DNA of 64,000 bases, taken from NCBI GenBank assembly GCA_001179505.1, contig CDMY01000267.1, positions 67,997 to 131,996 of the forward strand. The letters run 5' to 3'. The stretch is from Vitrella brassicaformis (lineage: Eukaryota; Sar; Vitrellaceae). The translations under genes were made by a program, and so were the position numbers. Positions 1-10,652 of the stretch are shown piece after piece (the stretch's first letter is position 1; each line of letters opens with the position of its first letter). Under the pieces are notes generated by a model. The model was not told the origin of the DNA, searched no databases, and saw nothing but the letters and a program-made list of their open reading frames with translations.

Positions 1-1234
1 TGCAGGACAGAAAGGCGGCCGCACACAATCAAGCACGCTTTGTCTCAGGCCCGCCCACTACGGACGTATTGCGGGTTGCCGTGAAAGTCCAACAGCCGGT
101 CGACGTCTATGATAGTGGCTTTCGCATTGCCGTCTTCTCCGCGAGAAATGCAAATATTTTCGCTCTATAGGCAGCACACAAATGTGACGAAGCTCACCTG
201 TTTACGCAACCGCACCTTGATATCCGTATGAGCGAATCCTCTGTCATGCAGGCATTTGATGCCCTCCAACACGTTCTGGAATACGGACGAACGGACGCAT
301 GTGCAAACAGGCAAGTAGGGAGACATGCACGGACTTACCTTGATGAATGGCATAAACACTGCCTCGGAGTCCTCATAGTATATCGGCCCGTTCAGCCTCT
401 GCACCTCAGGCTCCGTCAGCATGCGTGGAAGGCTCCACATGTCTCCCCCTGTAGATGAAATATCCCATGTAGATGTCAGTGTCTCGAGCGTGGCCAATCC
501 TTACATACCATAGCAGAACTCGAGAAAAAACCCTTTGAGTCCAGACGTAGGCGCGTAGCCTGGAAGGTTGGTTGTGGAGTATATCCCGTCAATCCTGACG
601 ATGCTTGGATGTCTCACTCCGCTCCAAAGAAGGATATCCATCCCATTCTTCGGAAACAAGCTATCGTCCTGGACCACGCAACGAATACAAAGGGCGTCCT
701 GGACAAAGCAGCTAGCTATCGGCAGTCTCACCGGATCACTCATATCCGTATAGTCGTAGATGACATTCATCTTGAGGACGACCTTTTTCTTTTCTTTCTG
801 CACACAGTCAGCAGAAGGCCGACTCCATCGACTCGCCAACGAACGAGCATGCCCCGGTGGGCGTGGTTGCGGTCAACATGCATGTATTACCAGGTCCCAG
901 AAGAAGAAGGCGCAGCCATGGCGTCCTGACACGGGGTCGTCCTGCCTGTCGAGCACGTAGCGCCCCCCAAATCCCCCCTCAACCTTGGCCTGAAGAGGGG
1001 AAGAAGGTGGGCATTCGTTTGCTGTGCAGCAATCGCCTTACGCAGAAGTAATCCATCAGCGCCCTGGCTCTTCTCCACCCTGACACGCTGATGGGCTGTG
1101 CCTGGAAGAAGGGGAAGGGAGAGAGGGAAGAGAAGGACGCGTGGGGCCTTCAACGCAAGGCCTACCGGTGGCACAAACACGACACGCGCTCTCGGTGGGG
1201 GTCTTTCTTTGGTTCTGCAGCACAAATGGCCCAT
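1..1234 (-). CDS. Protein kinase-like gene, 3' end cut by the window edge
   Basis: Seven exons can be joined in phase on the minus strand: 1166-1234, 1042-1101, 891-989, 509-797, 339-448, 216-275 and one from 164 downward. The joined protein shows a Gly-rich loop (EGGFGGRYVLDR), a VVLK segment that fits the beta-3 lysine, a stretch like HPSIVRIDG, and a catalytic loop HTDIKSEN made by the splice at 216/164. The Mg-binding DFG triplet reads DVD (IIDVDRL), so activity is uncertain. In the last exon a TGA follows at 45-47; a possible GTCCGT donor just before it suggests another intron, so the true end lies outside the window. The start chosen (1234) is the first ATG downstream of a TGCGAGC promoter motif; an ATG at 1312 is an alternative. 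Family not recognised beyond the kinase fold. Confidence 0.6.
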
Positions 1235-1247
1235 TTTGGTTTTCTTT

Positions 1248-1259
1248 TTTGCGAGCAAA
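1248..1259. promoter_or_regulatory. TTTGCGAGCAAA near-palindrome in the kinase/HslU divergent promoter
   Basis: The 12-mer lies in the 137 bp between the proposed start codons of the kinase-like gene (1234, minus) and HslU (1372, plus). The identical 12-mer occurs at 42812-42823 in another divergent promoter. A role as a promoter element is inferred from this recurrence only. Confidence 0.45.
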
Positions 1260-1371
1260 GCGATCCGGCACCACCACCGCTCCAACAAGGAGCGCATTCG
1301 TTCATTCATCATTCAACAAGCAGAGCAAGCACAGATGTCGCGCAACCAAGGAGCAGCGGGCCCTCGGTCCC

Positions 1372-3558
1372 ATGTCTACGGTTTTGCGCCCCCTTGTGGC
1401 TTCACGCCGACGCCCCAGCCTGAGCCTCGCCCTTCCTTCACCTCCCAGGTGGGCAATCAAAAAGGTCCATGGACAAGGATGAAAGATCCATGCTTCAGGC
1501 TGGACAGGGAACTGTGCCGGGACGTGTGCCGGGCCTGATTGACTATCGTGGACGGGTGCGAACAAAGAAATGAAGCAATTCATTCAATTCATTGTCTTCT
1601 CATGGATCTATCAACAGGAGCAACCTTTCATGTACCGTGGTCCACCGCCCCAATCGGCACTGCCACTTCGCCCATCTCCCGAGTAAACTCCAGCAGATCA
1701 CTCACCTCCGCTGTGAGTCCTGTCTTTGTTTCTCCGCCAGGCCGGATACAGCTCGGCAGGTGGCAATTCTGCAGCAGCAGCTGCAGGACCAGCAGCAACA
1801 GCTGCAGGACCAAGGCAACGAGCTCCGCGTCACACGGGAGGCGCTGCAAGTAGCGCTCGCCGAGAAGGCTGCCAAAGAGGAGGAGCTGGCGGTGTTAAAC
1901 ATTACCATCAAGGAGCTCAACGAGTAAAGCTCTCTGTACGTATGTCTGTCTGTCCGTCTCTCAACCTCTCTGTCTGTCGTTGTGCACGAACCTCTTTAAG
2001 CAAGAAGAGGCCGAAGAGGAGCCTGAGGGCGACAACGAGGGGGAAAGTGAGACCTCCTTCTTCCCCCTCGACGTGCCGACACTGGTCGCCGGCCTCGACG
2101 ACTTCATCATCGGCCAGAAGGCCGCCAAGGAGGCCGTGGCGATAGGGCTCCGTAAGGCACATACACGATGCGATGTGTGTGTCTCTCCATCGTATCTATT
2201 GGTGTTTGCAGAGAACCGCTACCTTCGCCAGCGCCTATCTGACGATGGCCTGCGGAAGGCCACAAAGCCAAGCCACGTCTTGCTGACCGGGCCAACAGGA
2301 AGCGGCAAGACAGAGGTGAGAAGTGCCGTCGGTTGTCGCGTGCAGATATTGCTTGCCGGTGTGTCTGTGCACATACAGATTGCCCGGCGCATCGCGATGA
2401 TGGTGAAGGCACCTTTTGCCCACATCGACATAACACGGTACACGACAGTCGACCTCAACAGTCTGGTGCTGGAGCTGCTCAATGACGCCAACAAACTGGA
2501 AGGGAAGAAGCAAGCCGGGGTACGATGCATGTTTTTTCCGACAGGCCACCACAATGACGGTGTGACACTGTATGTCCCTCAGGGAAAAGGCCCCATTGCA
2601 AGCGCAGCTATTGATGCGGCACAGAGCAGGGGCATCATCCACGTAGACGAGATCGACAAGATCTGCAATAATCAGGCGCATGTCAGCGTTTTTCAGGCGT
2701 GTCTCTCCACTTCATGGCCACTCATCTATTGCGCAGGCCGGCGAGGCACTCCAGCACGCGCTGCTACCCCTCTTGGATGGCACAGACATCAAGACGAGCC
2801 TCGGTGAGGCGGAGGACGCATTGATTTGGCATCTCATTTGTGTGTCCATTCAGGTACTGTCTCAACCGAGAATATCCTGTTTATCTGTGCCGGCGCCTTC
2901 CACCAGGCTGCGGAGCACCGCCCAACTGGCATGCTGCCTGAGTTAGAGGGCAGGCTGCCAGTCAGGGCGCTTCTCAAGCCCCTCACGGAAAAAGACTTCA
3001 TAAAGATCCTCACCGAAACGAGATACAACCTCATTCAACAACACACCGGTGAACCGACAAGCGACGGGGACTTCTCGGGACGCTGCCTTGCTTTGTCTGC
3101 CTTCAGAAAAAATGGCTGTGAAGGGCGTTGAAATGATATTTGAAACAGACGCTATTGAGACCATTGCGAAAGGTAGGGAAGCGGGAGGGAGGAGACACGA
3201 GCGCATGCCCTCCACGATGTCAGATGAGTCGAATGCATGTGTGCGTCGGTCGGCTCAGAGTCAGTCAAAGAGAATTCGACGATCAACATCGGCACAAGGA
3301 GACTCTCCAACGTGATGGCCCGGTAGGAATGAAATGACAGATAGGCCATTGAAGTTCGAGCTATACCAGGATGTGTGTCTTTGTAGCGTGATGCATAAGT
3401 ACTACGCCATGCACACTGAGTTTGCTCGAATGGAACCGTAAGAAGTCAAGAAATCTGCCGGCGTATTCGTATCTGTATTTATTGCCTGCAGAATCACCGT
3501 GACGAAGGAACGCGTCATCACCGCCCTTGCCGAGCCGCTAAGGGATTGCCCGATTTGA
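1372..3558 (+). CDS. hslU: HslU (ClpY), ATPase subunit of the HslUV protease, organelle-targeted
   Basis: This is the AAA+ unfoldase that feeds substrates to the HslV peptidase. Exons seen: 1372-1448, 1741-1923, about 2001-2151, 2212-2315, 2379-2519, 2583 to about 2690, 2737-2803, 2854-3048, 3107-3172, 3259-3322, 3387-3437, 3492-3558. Motifs are DDFIIGQKAAKEAVAIGL, Walker A GPTGSGKTE, Walker B GIIHVDEIDK, the ILFICAGAFH segment, the PELEGRLPVR segment and a C-terminal NIGTRRLSNVM helix, all typical of HslU rather than ClpX (no zinc finger). Exon 1 gives MSTVLRPLVASRRR..., basic and without acidic residues, as in mitochondrial presequences. Exon 2 adds a Gln-rich coiled coil not found in bacterial HslU. 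The join between exon 2 (ends 1923, phase 2) and the HslU core does not keep frame with the obvious acceptor near 2000, so an exon may be missing. Confidence 0.85.
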
Positions 3559-4183
3559 CGTGATTTGCAGAGGTGGGGAAAGCACAGAACGACAGAAGAA
3601 CACTTGGCCTGTGGGACGCTCATCTATTGACTGTATGACTCAATCATGTGCATGCAGGCATGCTGCATGCTCCTCCGACCATGAACTTCACACCATTTCC
3701 AGTCATCCGATCCGATTGATGCGCCTAAGCTGACGGCTTATATACCAACGAATCGATCCATCCTTGCTGTATCTGACGTGCTTTGCAAGACAACTCATAA
3801 TCGAACAGATCCAGATGAGCTCATGAGTTGCGAGGGTGCAGAAACATGCTCATATGAAAAGGGTGTACTGCGGAGAACAGCGAGCTGATGACATGGCATG
3901 CATCACATGTATCGTCATCTATGAACACCACACGCCATCAGTCAGTTGTCTGTCTCTAGACCTCACACACGTGCAATCAGGGCAAGCTTGTCCTGCTGCC
4001 CAGACATGCCTCATCGCCTGCCACCGAACGAATCAGCTCACGCACACCGGCTGTCTGTGCTCCCTCCCCTCGTCGCATATGAGCTGCTGGTCTGCCACTT
4101 TGCCTCCTTAGTTCCTTGTGCCGTGTATGAGGAAGTGGATCGCCCGCTCGGGTGGCAGTCATACCACTCATGGCATTCATTCA
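3559..4183. other. Convergent intergenic region, no gene seen
   Basis: This is the 3' to 3' spacer between HslU and the ICT1-like gene. Both strands are full of stops, and no conserved protein or RNA structure was recognised. Confidence 0.5.
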
Positions 4184-5312
4184 TCAGTAAAGGTCATCCT
4201 TCCGAGTCCGCGAATAGGAGCGCATCTTCTTCCACTTAAGCCGATTCTCCTCATACCGTTGAATCTGCCACACAACGAAAACCAGCCGGCCACACAGATA
4301 CCGCAGATACGTGTCGCACATCGTCAGCAGGTTTGTGTGCGTCCTCCCTTGTGACCGACCTCTTCTGGGTCTTTGACTTCGTGTATCCAGTCCTTGACGA
4401 AGGGCTTGAAGTTGCGCTCCTTCATGCTCTGACACACACCAGAAAGAAGCACTCATCTTTCTTGGCCGGCCATTGGTGTGTGTATGGTCCGTCTACCCCT
4501 ACCTCTGCCTGGTCGAGCAGCTTCTGCAGCTTCTCAAAAGCGATCTCTGTGTTGGCAATCGCCGACGAAGTATCTGCGGCCATTCAACGCAACCAACATG
4601 ATGCCTGCCTGCTCGCGTGCAAAGACGAGCTGGCCGTGTGCTCGTCTCATGGTATTTTGTCGTCGAGTCACCTCCTGCAGTGATCATGAGGTCGCCTTCC
4701 TTGGTCAGCTTCGAAGCACACGACTTGCTGCATCCATTGACCCAACCACAGCAGTGCACGAGAATCCACATGTTGAGATCGACTGCTGCCTTCCTTGCTT
4801 CCACCCGTCCGCCCAGGATCCATACTCACAGGAGTCGTTCCCGTATCTTGTCAGGTATCCAGTCAGCCGTCTTCAGGTTGAACCGTAACCGCACTTTCGT
4901 GTCAGACTGCAGCATCCAGCCAACCACACACAAACACATGAAACACATCAACATGCCTGTATGTCTGTGTCTCTCTGGATGGGATTTTTGCATTGGCCGA
5001 GCACCTCGTGAGTCCACGTACCGTGTTGACGCTCTGCCCTCCCGGGCCTGAGTTGCGCAGAAAGACCCTGTCGATCTTGTTCCGCGGAATCACAATGCCG
5101 TGCCGCACACCGAAACGGCACCAGCCAAGGTGGCCAGCCGCTGCTGGCGGCAGGAGCGAAGGCCAACAAGCAGATGCCAGCGACCTCCTCCTCCCCTCTT
5201 CAGGCCTCCTTGGACATGCAGAATCAGATGCAGTGGCGCTCATGTGCCGACAGATCGAAGATGCCTGAATCCTCGTTGAGGCAATACGGGCAGCAGAGGC
5301 AGCAGAGGGCAT
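4184..5312 (-). CDS. ICT1/ArfB-type peptidyl-tRNA hydrolase (GGQ domain), organellar
   Basis: The six exons (5022-5312, 4830-4906, 4672-4727, 4503-4573, 4360-4428, 4184-4264) sum to 645 nt, 214 aa, with every phase consistent. The diagnostic motif is NSGPGGQSVN, followed after one intron by DTKVRLRFNL, the class-I release-factor catalytic domain; KLTKEGDLMI also matches ICT1/ArfB. The tail is lysine/arginine-rich (RLKWKKMRSYSRTRKDD), as in ICT1 and ArfB, where it enters the empty mRNA channel. There is no codon-recognition domain, so it should rescue stalled ribosomes rather than read stops. The first 60 residues are Ala/Ser/Arg-rich and look like a transit peptide; mitochondrial or plastid location is open. 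The start at 5312 keeps the gene out of the 59-bp promoter shared with the plus-strand neighbour; an upstream in-frame ATG (5372) exists. Confidence 0.82.
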
Positions 5313-5321
5313 CTGGAGGTC

Positions 5322-5345
5322 TAGGGTTTGGTTTTTAAGCTCGCA
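5322..5345. promoter_or_regulatory. Telobox-like TAGGGTTTG plus GCTCGCA in a 59-bp divergent promoter
   Basis: Between start codons at 5312 (minus) and 5372 (plus) lie TAGGGTTTG (5322-5330) and GCTCGCA (5339-5345). The first resembles the plant-type telomere repeat/telobox, the second the heptamer seen in other divergent promoters of this window. The regulatory role is inferred. Confidence 0.45.
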
Positions 5346-5371
5346 GGAAGCTCCCATCGTTCGTTTGCGCA

Positions 5372-6792
5372 ATGAGGTTCGCCATCAGTGCGGTCCTCCT
5401 GCTGGCCTGTGTGTGCTTGGGTGCGGAGATCCAGGCACGGCAAGATCTTGGTGGGTGTCCATCCTGTGGGATGCCATCCTGTGTGTGCTTGGCGCGAAGC
5501 ATGACACCTGCCTGCCGCTGTAAGATGCGCGCTGCATCAGGTGAGCACCAATCATTGGACCGATGCTGCGAAAGAAGACCGATGGATGGTTGCGTATGGC
5601 GGCTGCCTGGCTGCGCTTTGCTTTGTGCCTGCCTGATGCGTGCTGTGTGTGTTTGAAATGCAGACGTGATATTGCCCCCCAACATTGGCGTGGATGAGGC
5701 CGACATGCTGGACAAGTCGACCTTCCCCATCCCCCCGGCAGAGCTGCTGGAGCTGGCGCGGCGATTTATCCTCACCAAGAGCGGGCTGGATGACCCTTCC
5801 ATACTCGCCGATGACTTCCAGGTCAGGCCTGCAGTAGGGGAGGGGTCGACATGAAATGAATGCGGGTCTCATTGATTGTGATGCTGTGTGTGTGCATTGA
5901 CTGCAATGGCTGGCTGCAGTTCATCTTTCCGTTTGTGGGACCTTTGTCGAAGACCGAGTTCCTGGCGGCTGTGTCTACCTTCAACTTGGAGGAGGCCTTC
6001 CCCGACCTCAAACAGAACACCCGCATGATGTCGGTATGCAAACCAATACAATGACTACCACATGCACTCACGCAGCCCTCATGGGAGGACGAATGTGTGA
6101 ATGTGTGTGGATGACCGGTCGGTCAGGTCGACGCATTCGAGCCCAATCGTGTGTGGTATTTCGTCCAGCCTGAAGGGTCAGTCAGCACAGCTGGCCTACT
6201 TCAGTCAGTGACGTGACGTGCGTGTTGGGTGCCAACCATTGCAGGACGAATCTGGGTCCTCTGAACGTGTTGAACGTGCCCACCATCCCCTCGACAGGCA
6301 TCAAGGTGCTCAACCCTCCCCAGGTGCACAGCATCACTTTCAACGAAGAGGGGAAAATCGTTAAATTCACCGGTACAAACACGAAACGAAACTAGGCCAG
6401 CCAGCAGTCATTCTTTGTTTGTTTGTGTCGTGTCATCCCCATGGTCTTTCCCTGTCTGCGCGTCTGTGTGTGTCACTGCAGGCGGTTATCCGGTCGATCG
6501 CACAATCGGCAACACGGGCGGTCTCGGTGAGGCAGGAAAGATGCGCACACACTCTAGTTGCTGTCCACCAATATCTGTTTGTCTGTCTGCCTGCCTGTGT
6601 GCCCTGGCTGCAGGTGGGATCTTTGGGTACCTGAAGGCCATCGGCCGCCCTCTGCCTTTCCCCGAGGCCAGCACCTACTTCGAGAAGCGCAGCTTGGTGT
6701 GGCGGCTGCTGGTGGGCTTCAACAAGCGCGCCCTCCGCAGAAAGGGCCGGAAGATGCAGCGCCAGTACATGATGGCACAACTCAACAAATGA
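5372..6792 (+). CDS. Secreted or plastid NTF2/SnoaL-like protein
   Basis: Seven exons (5372-5450, 5664-5821, 5920-6033, 6127-6176, 6245-6372, 6482-6526, 6614-6792) encode about 250 aa in consistent phase. The N-terminus MRFAISAVLLLACVCLGAEI is a clear signal peptide. The body contains DDFQFIFPFVGPLSKTEF and later DRTIGNTGGLGGIFGYL, with an alpha+beta pattern I associate with NTF2-like/SnoaL-like proteins common in stramenopile and alveolate algae. The C-terminus is very basic (KRALRRKGRKMQRQ). A signal peptide in an alga may mean secretion or first-step plastid import; no strong Phe cleavage motif is visible. The precise function is unknown. It shares a 59-bp promoter with the ICT1-like gene. 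Confidence 0.65.
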
Positions 6793-7307
6793 TGCATGGA
6801 TGAACCATCACAGACACACAAAGAGGGAGGGAGGGAGGGAGGGAGAGGGCGGACACATGTGTAGTGTGTCTGAGAAAGGGTGCAACCTTGAGCGTGTGCA
6901 TTTAGAGTCTTGGGAGTGGTGTGGCATTTACATGTGAGTGGCGGCCGGCTGATGGCCGATGGTTCAAGAGGATTCAGCACAGCCTTGTCTGTGATGTTGG
7001 TGGACACTATCGTGGTGTAGTATGTATGTGATCACGAGCCATGCTTGAAATATGACGTCACGAACGAGTCACTTCACACACGTATCCATTCATCCGCCCA
7101 CCCACCACTCCGTCGTATCTGAGTGTGCGAGTGAGGGCCGCACTTCATCCACCTCCCCCCACCATGAGTCGCCATGCTCTCGTGTCGCGTCACAGCCCGC
7201 ACACAGAGAGACACCATACCATCCACCACAGAACCACCATCCACCGTCGACACACCCAGCCAGCAGCAGAGAGGCTGCACGCCGATGGTCGTGTGTGTCT
7301 TTCTTGT
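6793..7307. other. Convergent intergenic region
   Basis: This is the 3' spacer between the NTF2-like gene and eL18. It contains a (GGGA)n tract near 6826-6846 and CA-rich sequence; no gene seen. Confidence 0.5.
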
Positions 7308-8455
7308 TCAGACTTTGTATCCGCGAGACTTCCTGCGTCCGCGAGCCTTCTCGAACTTCCGACCCTTGTGGCGCACAAACGCCCTGCAGTCATTGCGCGC
7401 ACACAAACATGCGGTCGCCAAGCAGTGTGTCATCTAGTTGTTTGGTTGGTCGGGTGCTTGTTTGTGTGACTGACTTGGTGGTGCTGTGTGGGACGCCCGG
7501 CGCCCGGCCGAAGTACTTCTCCGCCTCGCGGGCCTTGGTGGGGCCACGGAGTAGCACACAGTCCTTGCCTACAGACAGAGAGAGACACCGTTGACCTTGT
7601 GGACACTGCCTGCGTGTGCTGATTGATCCTGTCTGTCTACCTTCGGGGTGCCTCAGCACGAACTCGTCGAATGTGAGGCACTCCCCGCCGGCCTTGAGGA
7701 TGCGGCTGCGGGCGGTCTCAGTGAAACGCAGCGCACACACAGACAGCTTCGGCACATCCAGCAGACGAACGTCATCTGAACACACACACACCAGAGAGAG
7801 AGAAAGAAAGACATGGCGATCACACAAACTGGCAGGCTGGCAGCTTGTATGTCTGGCTCTCTATCGCTAACCGGTGATGGTGCCGACGACGACTGCGGTA
7901 TGTCCGTCCTTGTCCTGCATGTGCTTGGTGAGTCTGGAGAGGGAGAGGGGCGGCCGGAACCGCCGCGACATGAACAGGCGCTTCAGGACCACCTTGTTGA
8001 ACTCCGCATCCGTGCGGCGAGCCAAGAAACGATACAACTGCCAGGACACACACGCGCACAAAACGGTCAGCAACCTCACCCCCCTCGCAGATCCCCATCT
8101 CATCTGGGCCTGCCTCCCCCCTCCGCGTGTGTGCATCCCCCTCCCTCCCTCTCTCTCTGCCTCCCATGTGCTGCCTGCCTGGGTGGCTCCCTCACTGACT
8201 GACCTTGACGAGCAGTTTGGTGTATGGGTTGTCGGATTTGGCGTCCTTGCGGCAGGTCTTCTTGACCCGGCCGCCCGCCTTCAAGTCGATACCCTGCAGC
8301 CACCAGGCAAAGGGGAGGGAGGCAGCCACGCAGGCAGGACACACACACACAACACACACAGGGAGGGAAAGGTGGAGGAAGAGACCCCAAAACTGACAGA
8401 TCTGGTGTCCTCTCGTCGGACTAAGCCGCTGTCCTCCCTGCCCTCGGTCTTACCA
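7308..8455 (-). CDS. RPL18: 60S ribosomal protein eL18
   Basis: Exons 8453-8455 (the ATG alone), 8204-8293, 7872-8037, 7641-7775, 7475-7568 and 7308-7383 sum to 564 nt, 187 aa, almost exactly the usual eL18 length. The joined sequence reads [14 protein letters not shown]..., then [20 protein letters not shown], then [19 protein letters not shown], and ends [13 protein letters not shown], the classic eL18 C-terminus. It is a structural component of the large cytosolic ribosomal subunit. The first exon holds only the start codon, with a GTAAGA donor directly after it. It is head-to-head with VMP1 (309 bp between starts), with a TGCGAGC heptamer in the promoter. Confidence 0.95.
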
Positions 8456-8541
8456 TCCTCGGAGCGTCCGCCTCCCTGTTGTTTGGCGTTTGGCGGAGGA
8501 GCGGTTTCACGTTTGGCGAGTTTGCAAGCTCGGGATCGGGA

Positions 8542-8548
8542 TGCGAGC
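8542..8548. promoter_or_regulatory. TGCGAGC heptamer in the eL18/VMP1 divergent promoter
   Basis: It lies between start codons 8455 (minus) and 8765 (plus). The same region holds several TTTGGCG-like elements (about 8485-8520). A promoter role is inferred from recurrence in other divergent spacers. Confidence 0.4.
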
Positions 8549-8764
8549 TCAGAGGTGATAGGCATTCCTCTTTAATTCTGGTGGAGTGTGGGGATCCAAA
8601 AGGCGCAGGAGAGGCGTCGTGTGCAGATCTGCCGAGCAAACTGGCGTTCTCTGGCAATTCCACGTCAAATCGGTCGCTGCTGCATGGATTCGTCAGCTGC
8701 TGACAGCCCAGCGAGCCCGTCAGTCATCTGAAGCGCGTCGGCGGCCCTGATCTTCGGGAATCTG

Positions 8765-10652
8765 ATGATGGCCAAGAGTCGCGAGGAGCGCGCGGCTGAG
8801 CTGCGTGCCGCCCGAAAGAGGGTGACACTGTTCCAGCAGCCCATCAGGACGGTGGCCAACTTCAGCGTGATGATGCACCGGTTCACCCACTGGCTGGCCG
8901 TGTACATCTCGACCCACCCCTTCACGGTGCGGCTGCTGGTGCCGTTTGTGGTCTTGTGGGTGGTGCTGCGGTTCATCCCCGGGCCGCATGTGCCCTACAT
9001 GGACGAGATATGGCTCATGTTTCGGCTCGTCGTCTGGTGGGTGGGGCTCGGCATCCTCTCGTCCGTCGGGCTCGGCACCGGAATGCACTCAGGTCGGTCG
9101 GGGTGGGGGGGGTGGGGTGGGAGGGAGGGAGGGAGGGATGGACGCATCGATCGATCATCTGTCTGTCTGTCTGTCCATTGCATTGTGTGTGTGTGTGTGT
9201 GTGTGTGTGTGGTTGACTGGTTCGATTGGTTCGATTCACTCACTCAGGTATTCTGTTTCTGTTTCCGCACGTGTACATCATCTGCACGACCTCTGAGGAG
9301 TGCAACAATTTGAACTTCGACTCGCGGGTCAACATGTGGGAGGGGCACCTGGAGCCCGGCCAGAACTTCCCCTGCCTCCAGCCCAGCCCAACCGGCACAT
9401 TCACAGACAACGTGACACTCTGGGGGCTCTTCCTCAAGTGCTGGTTCTACTGCTTCCTCTGGGGCTGGGGGACCGCCATTGGCGAGCTGCCGCCCTATGC
9501 CGCCTCCTATGCGGCCGCAAAGGTGACTGACTGACAAGCCAAGCAGGGGGGGTGGGTGGGTGGCGGGCGATGTGACAAAGGGTGTTCTGTTGATGTGTGC
9601 GCCTTGGTGTGTGTCAGTCTCGTGAGGCTGACGAGGAGTTTGAAGAGCTGCAGCACCAAATCGAATCGGGCACACAGTACGTACGCACAGATGATGATAA
9701 CACGACACAGCTCTGCACTGCACACAACCATGGCATGGCAAGTGGCTTCTGTGTGTGTGTCTAGTGACTGGCTGACGTCATCGAAGCGTTGGATGATCAA
9801 CTACCTCCAGAAGCACGGCTTCCTCGGCGTCCTCCTCCTCTCATCATGGCCAAATGGTGCGATGTGCACACGAACACACAAACCACCCCACCCACCATGC
9901 CAGCGAATCGCCCGTCTGTCTGTCTATCTGTGTGTCTATCTGTGTGTGCGATTGATAGCATTGTTTGACCTGTGCGGCATCTGCTGCGGGCACTTCCTGA
10001 TGCCGTTTTGGAACTTCTTCATCGCCGTGTCGATCGGCAAGGGCGTCATCAAGGTCACAGGGCAGCTCGCCTTCTTCCTATTCCTCTTCAGCAAACTCTT
10101 CGTTGAGGTAGGTACACCCACACGCACACACACAGCCCACGCGCAGCCACGGGTATGTCTCCCTTGTTACATCAGAGCCGTAAGGCGGCGCTTCACTTCT
10201 TCGCCCCGATAGTCGAGCGTGTGAGCTTCGGCTCCATCACACACAGCAAGTTCGTCCACAAGGTGAATGAGGCCATCCACAAGGTGTCCCGCGGCAGGGG
10301 CCAGGCCGGGGCAGCGGCAGGGGGCGAGGAAGACGACGGGCGGGTGACCCTTGCCACGCTTTTCGGCTACCTCATCCTCGTGCTAATCCTCTACTTCGTC
10401 ATGTCGTGCTTCAACCAATTCGCCCAGCAGAGACAAAAGGTCAGCCAACAGGGGAGAGCGGGGAGTGAGGGAGAGAGACAGAGCGAGAGATGTGTGTGTG
10501 GATGGGATGGACAGGAGTTGGATGACGAGGAGTTGAACAAGACGTACGGCAAGGTGGCCCCGTCAGACGCCGCCACCAACACCACTGCGTCGAGCGAGAA
10601 GCCGCCAGGCAGCCCCTACAACCTCAGAACACGGCCTCAAAAGGCGGAGTGA
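8765..10652 (+). CDS. VMP1: Vacuole membrane protein 1 (VMP1/EPG-3) family, DedA-fold ER protein
   Basis: Seven exons (8765-9092, 9248-9522, 9618-9676, 9765-9856, 9959-10107, 10176-10439, 10515-10652) give about 434 aa, near the roughly 400 aa of other VMP1 proteins. The DedA/VTT signature is GWGTAIGELPPYAASYAAA, followed by FDLCGICCGHFLMPFWNFF and GKGVIKVTGQ, all typical of VMP1. About seven hydrophobic segments are visible; the C-terminal tail is soluble. In animals and Dictyostelium, VMP1 is an ER scramblase needed for autophagosome formation and ER contact sites; the same role is likely but inferred here. Two ATGs (8765, 8768) begin the ORF. The first intron contains a (TG)n run at about 9184-9210 close to its acceptor. 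Confidence 0.9.
9184..9210. repeat. (TG)n microsatellite in VMP1 intron 1
   Basis: An uninterrupted TG run of about 13 units lies shortly upstream of the intron acceptor. It is an example of the TG-rich acceptor-side sequence common in this window. Confidence 0.85.

Noticed and set aside
3323-3344. A 22-nt intron in HslU
   Set aside because: Using the later acceptor TTTGTAG at 3386 gives a normal 65-nt intron and restores the spacing between the RRL helix and the ITV strand expected for HslU.
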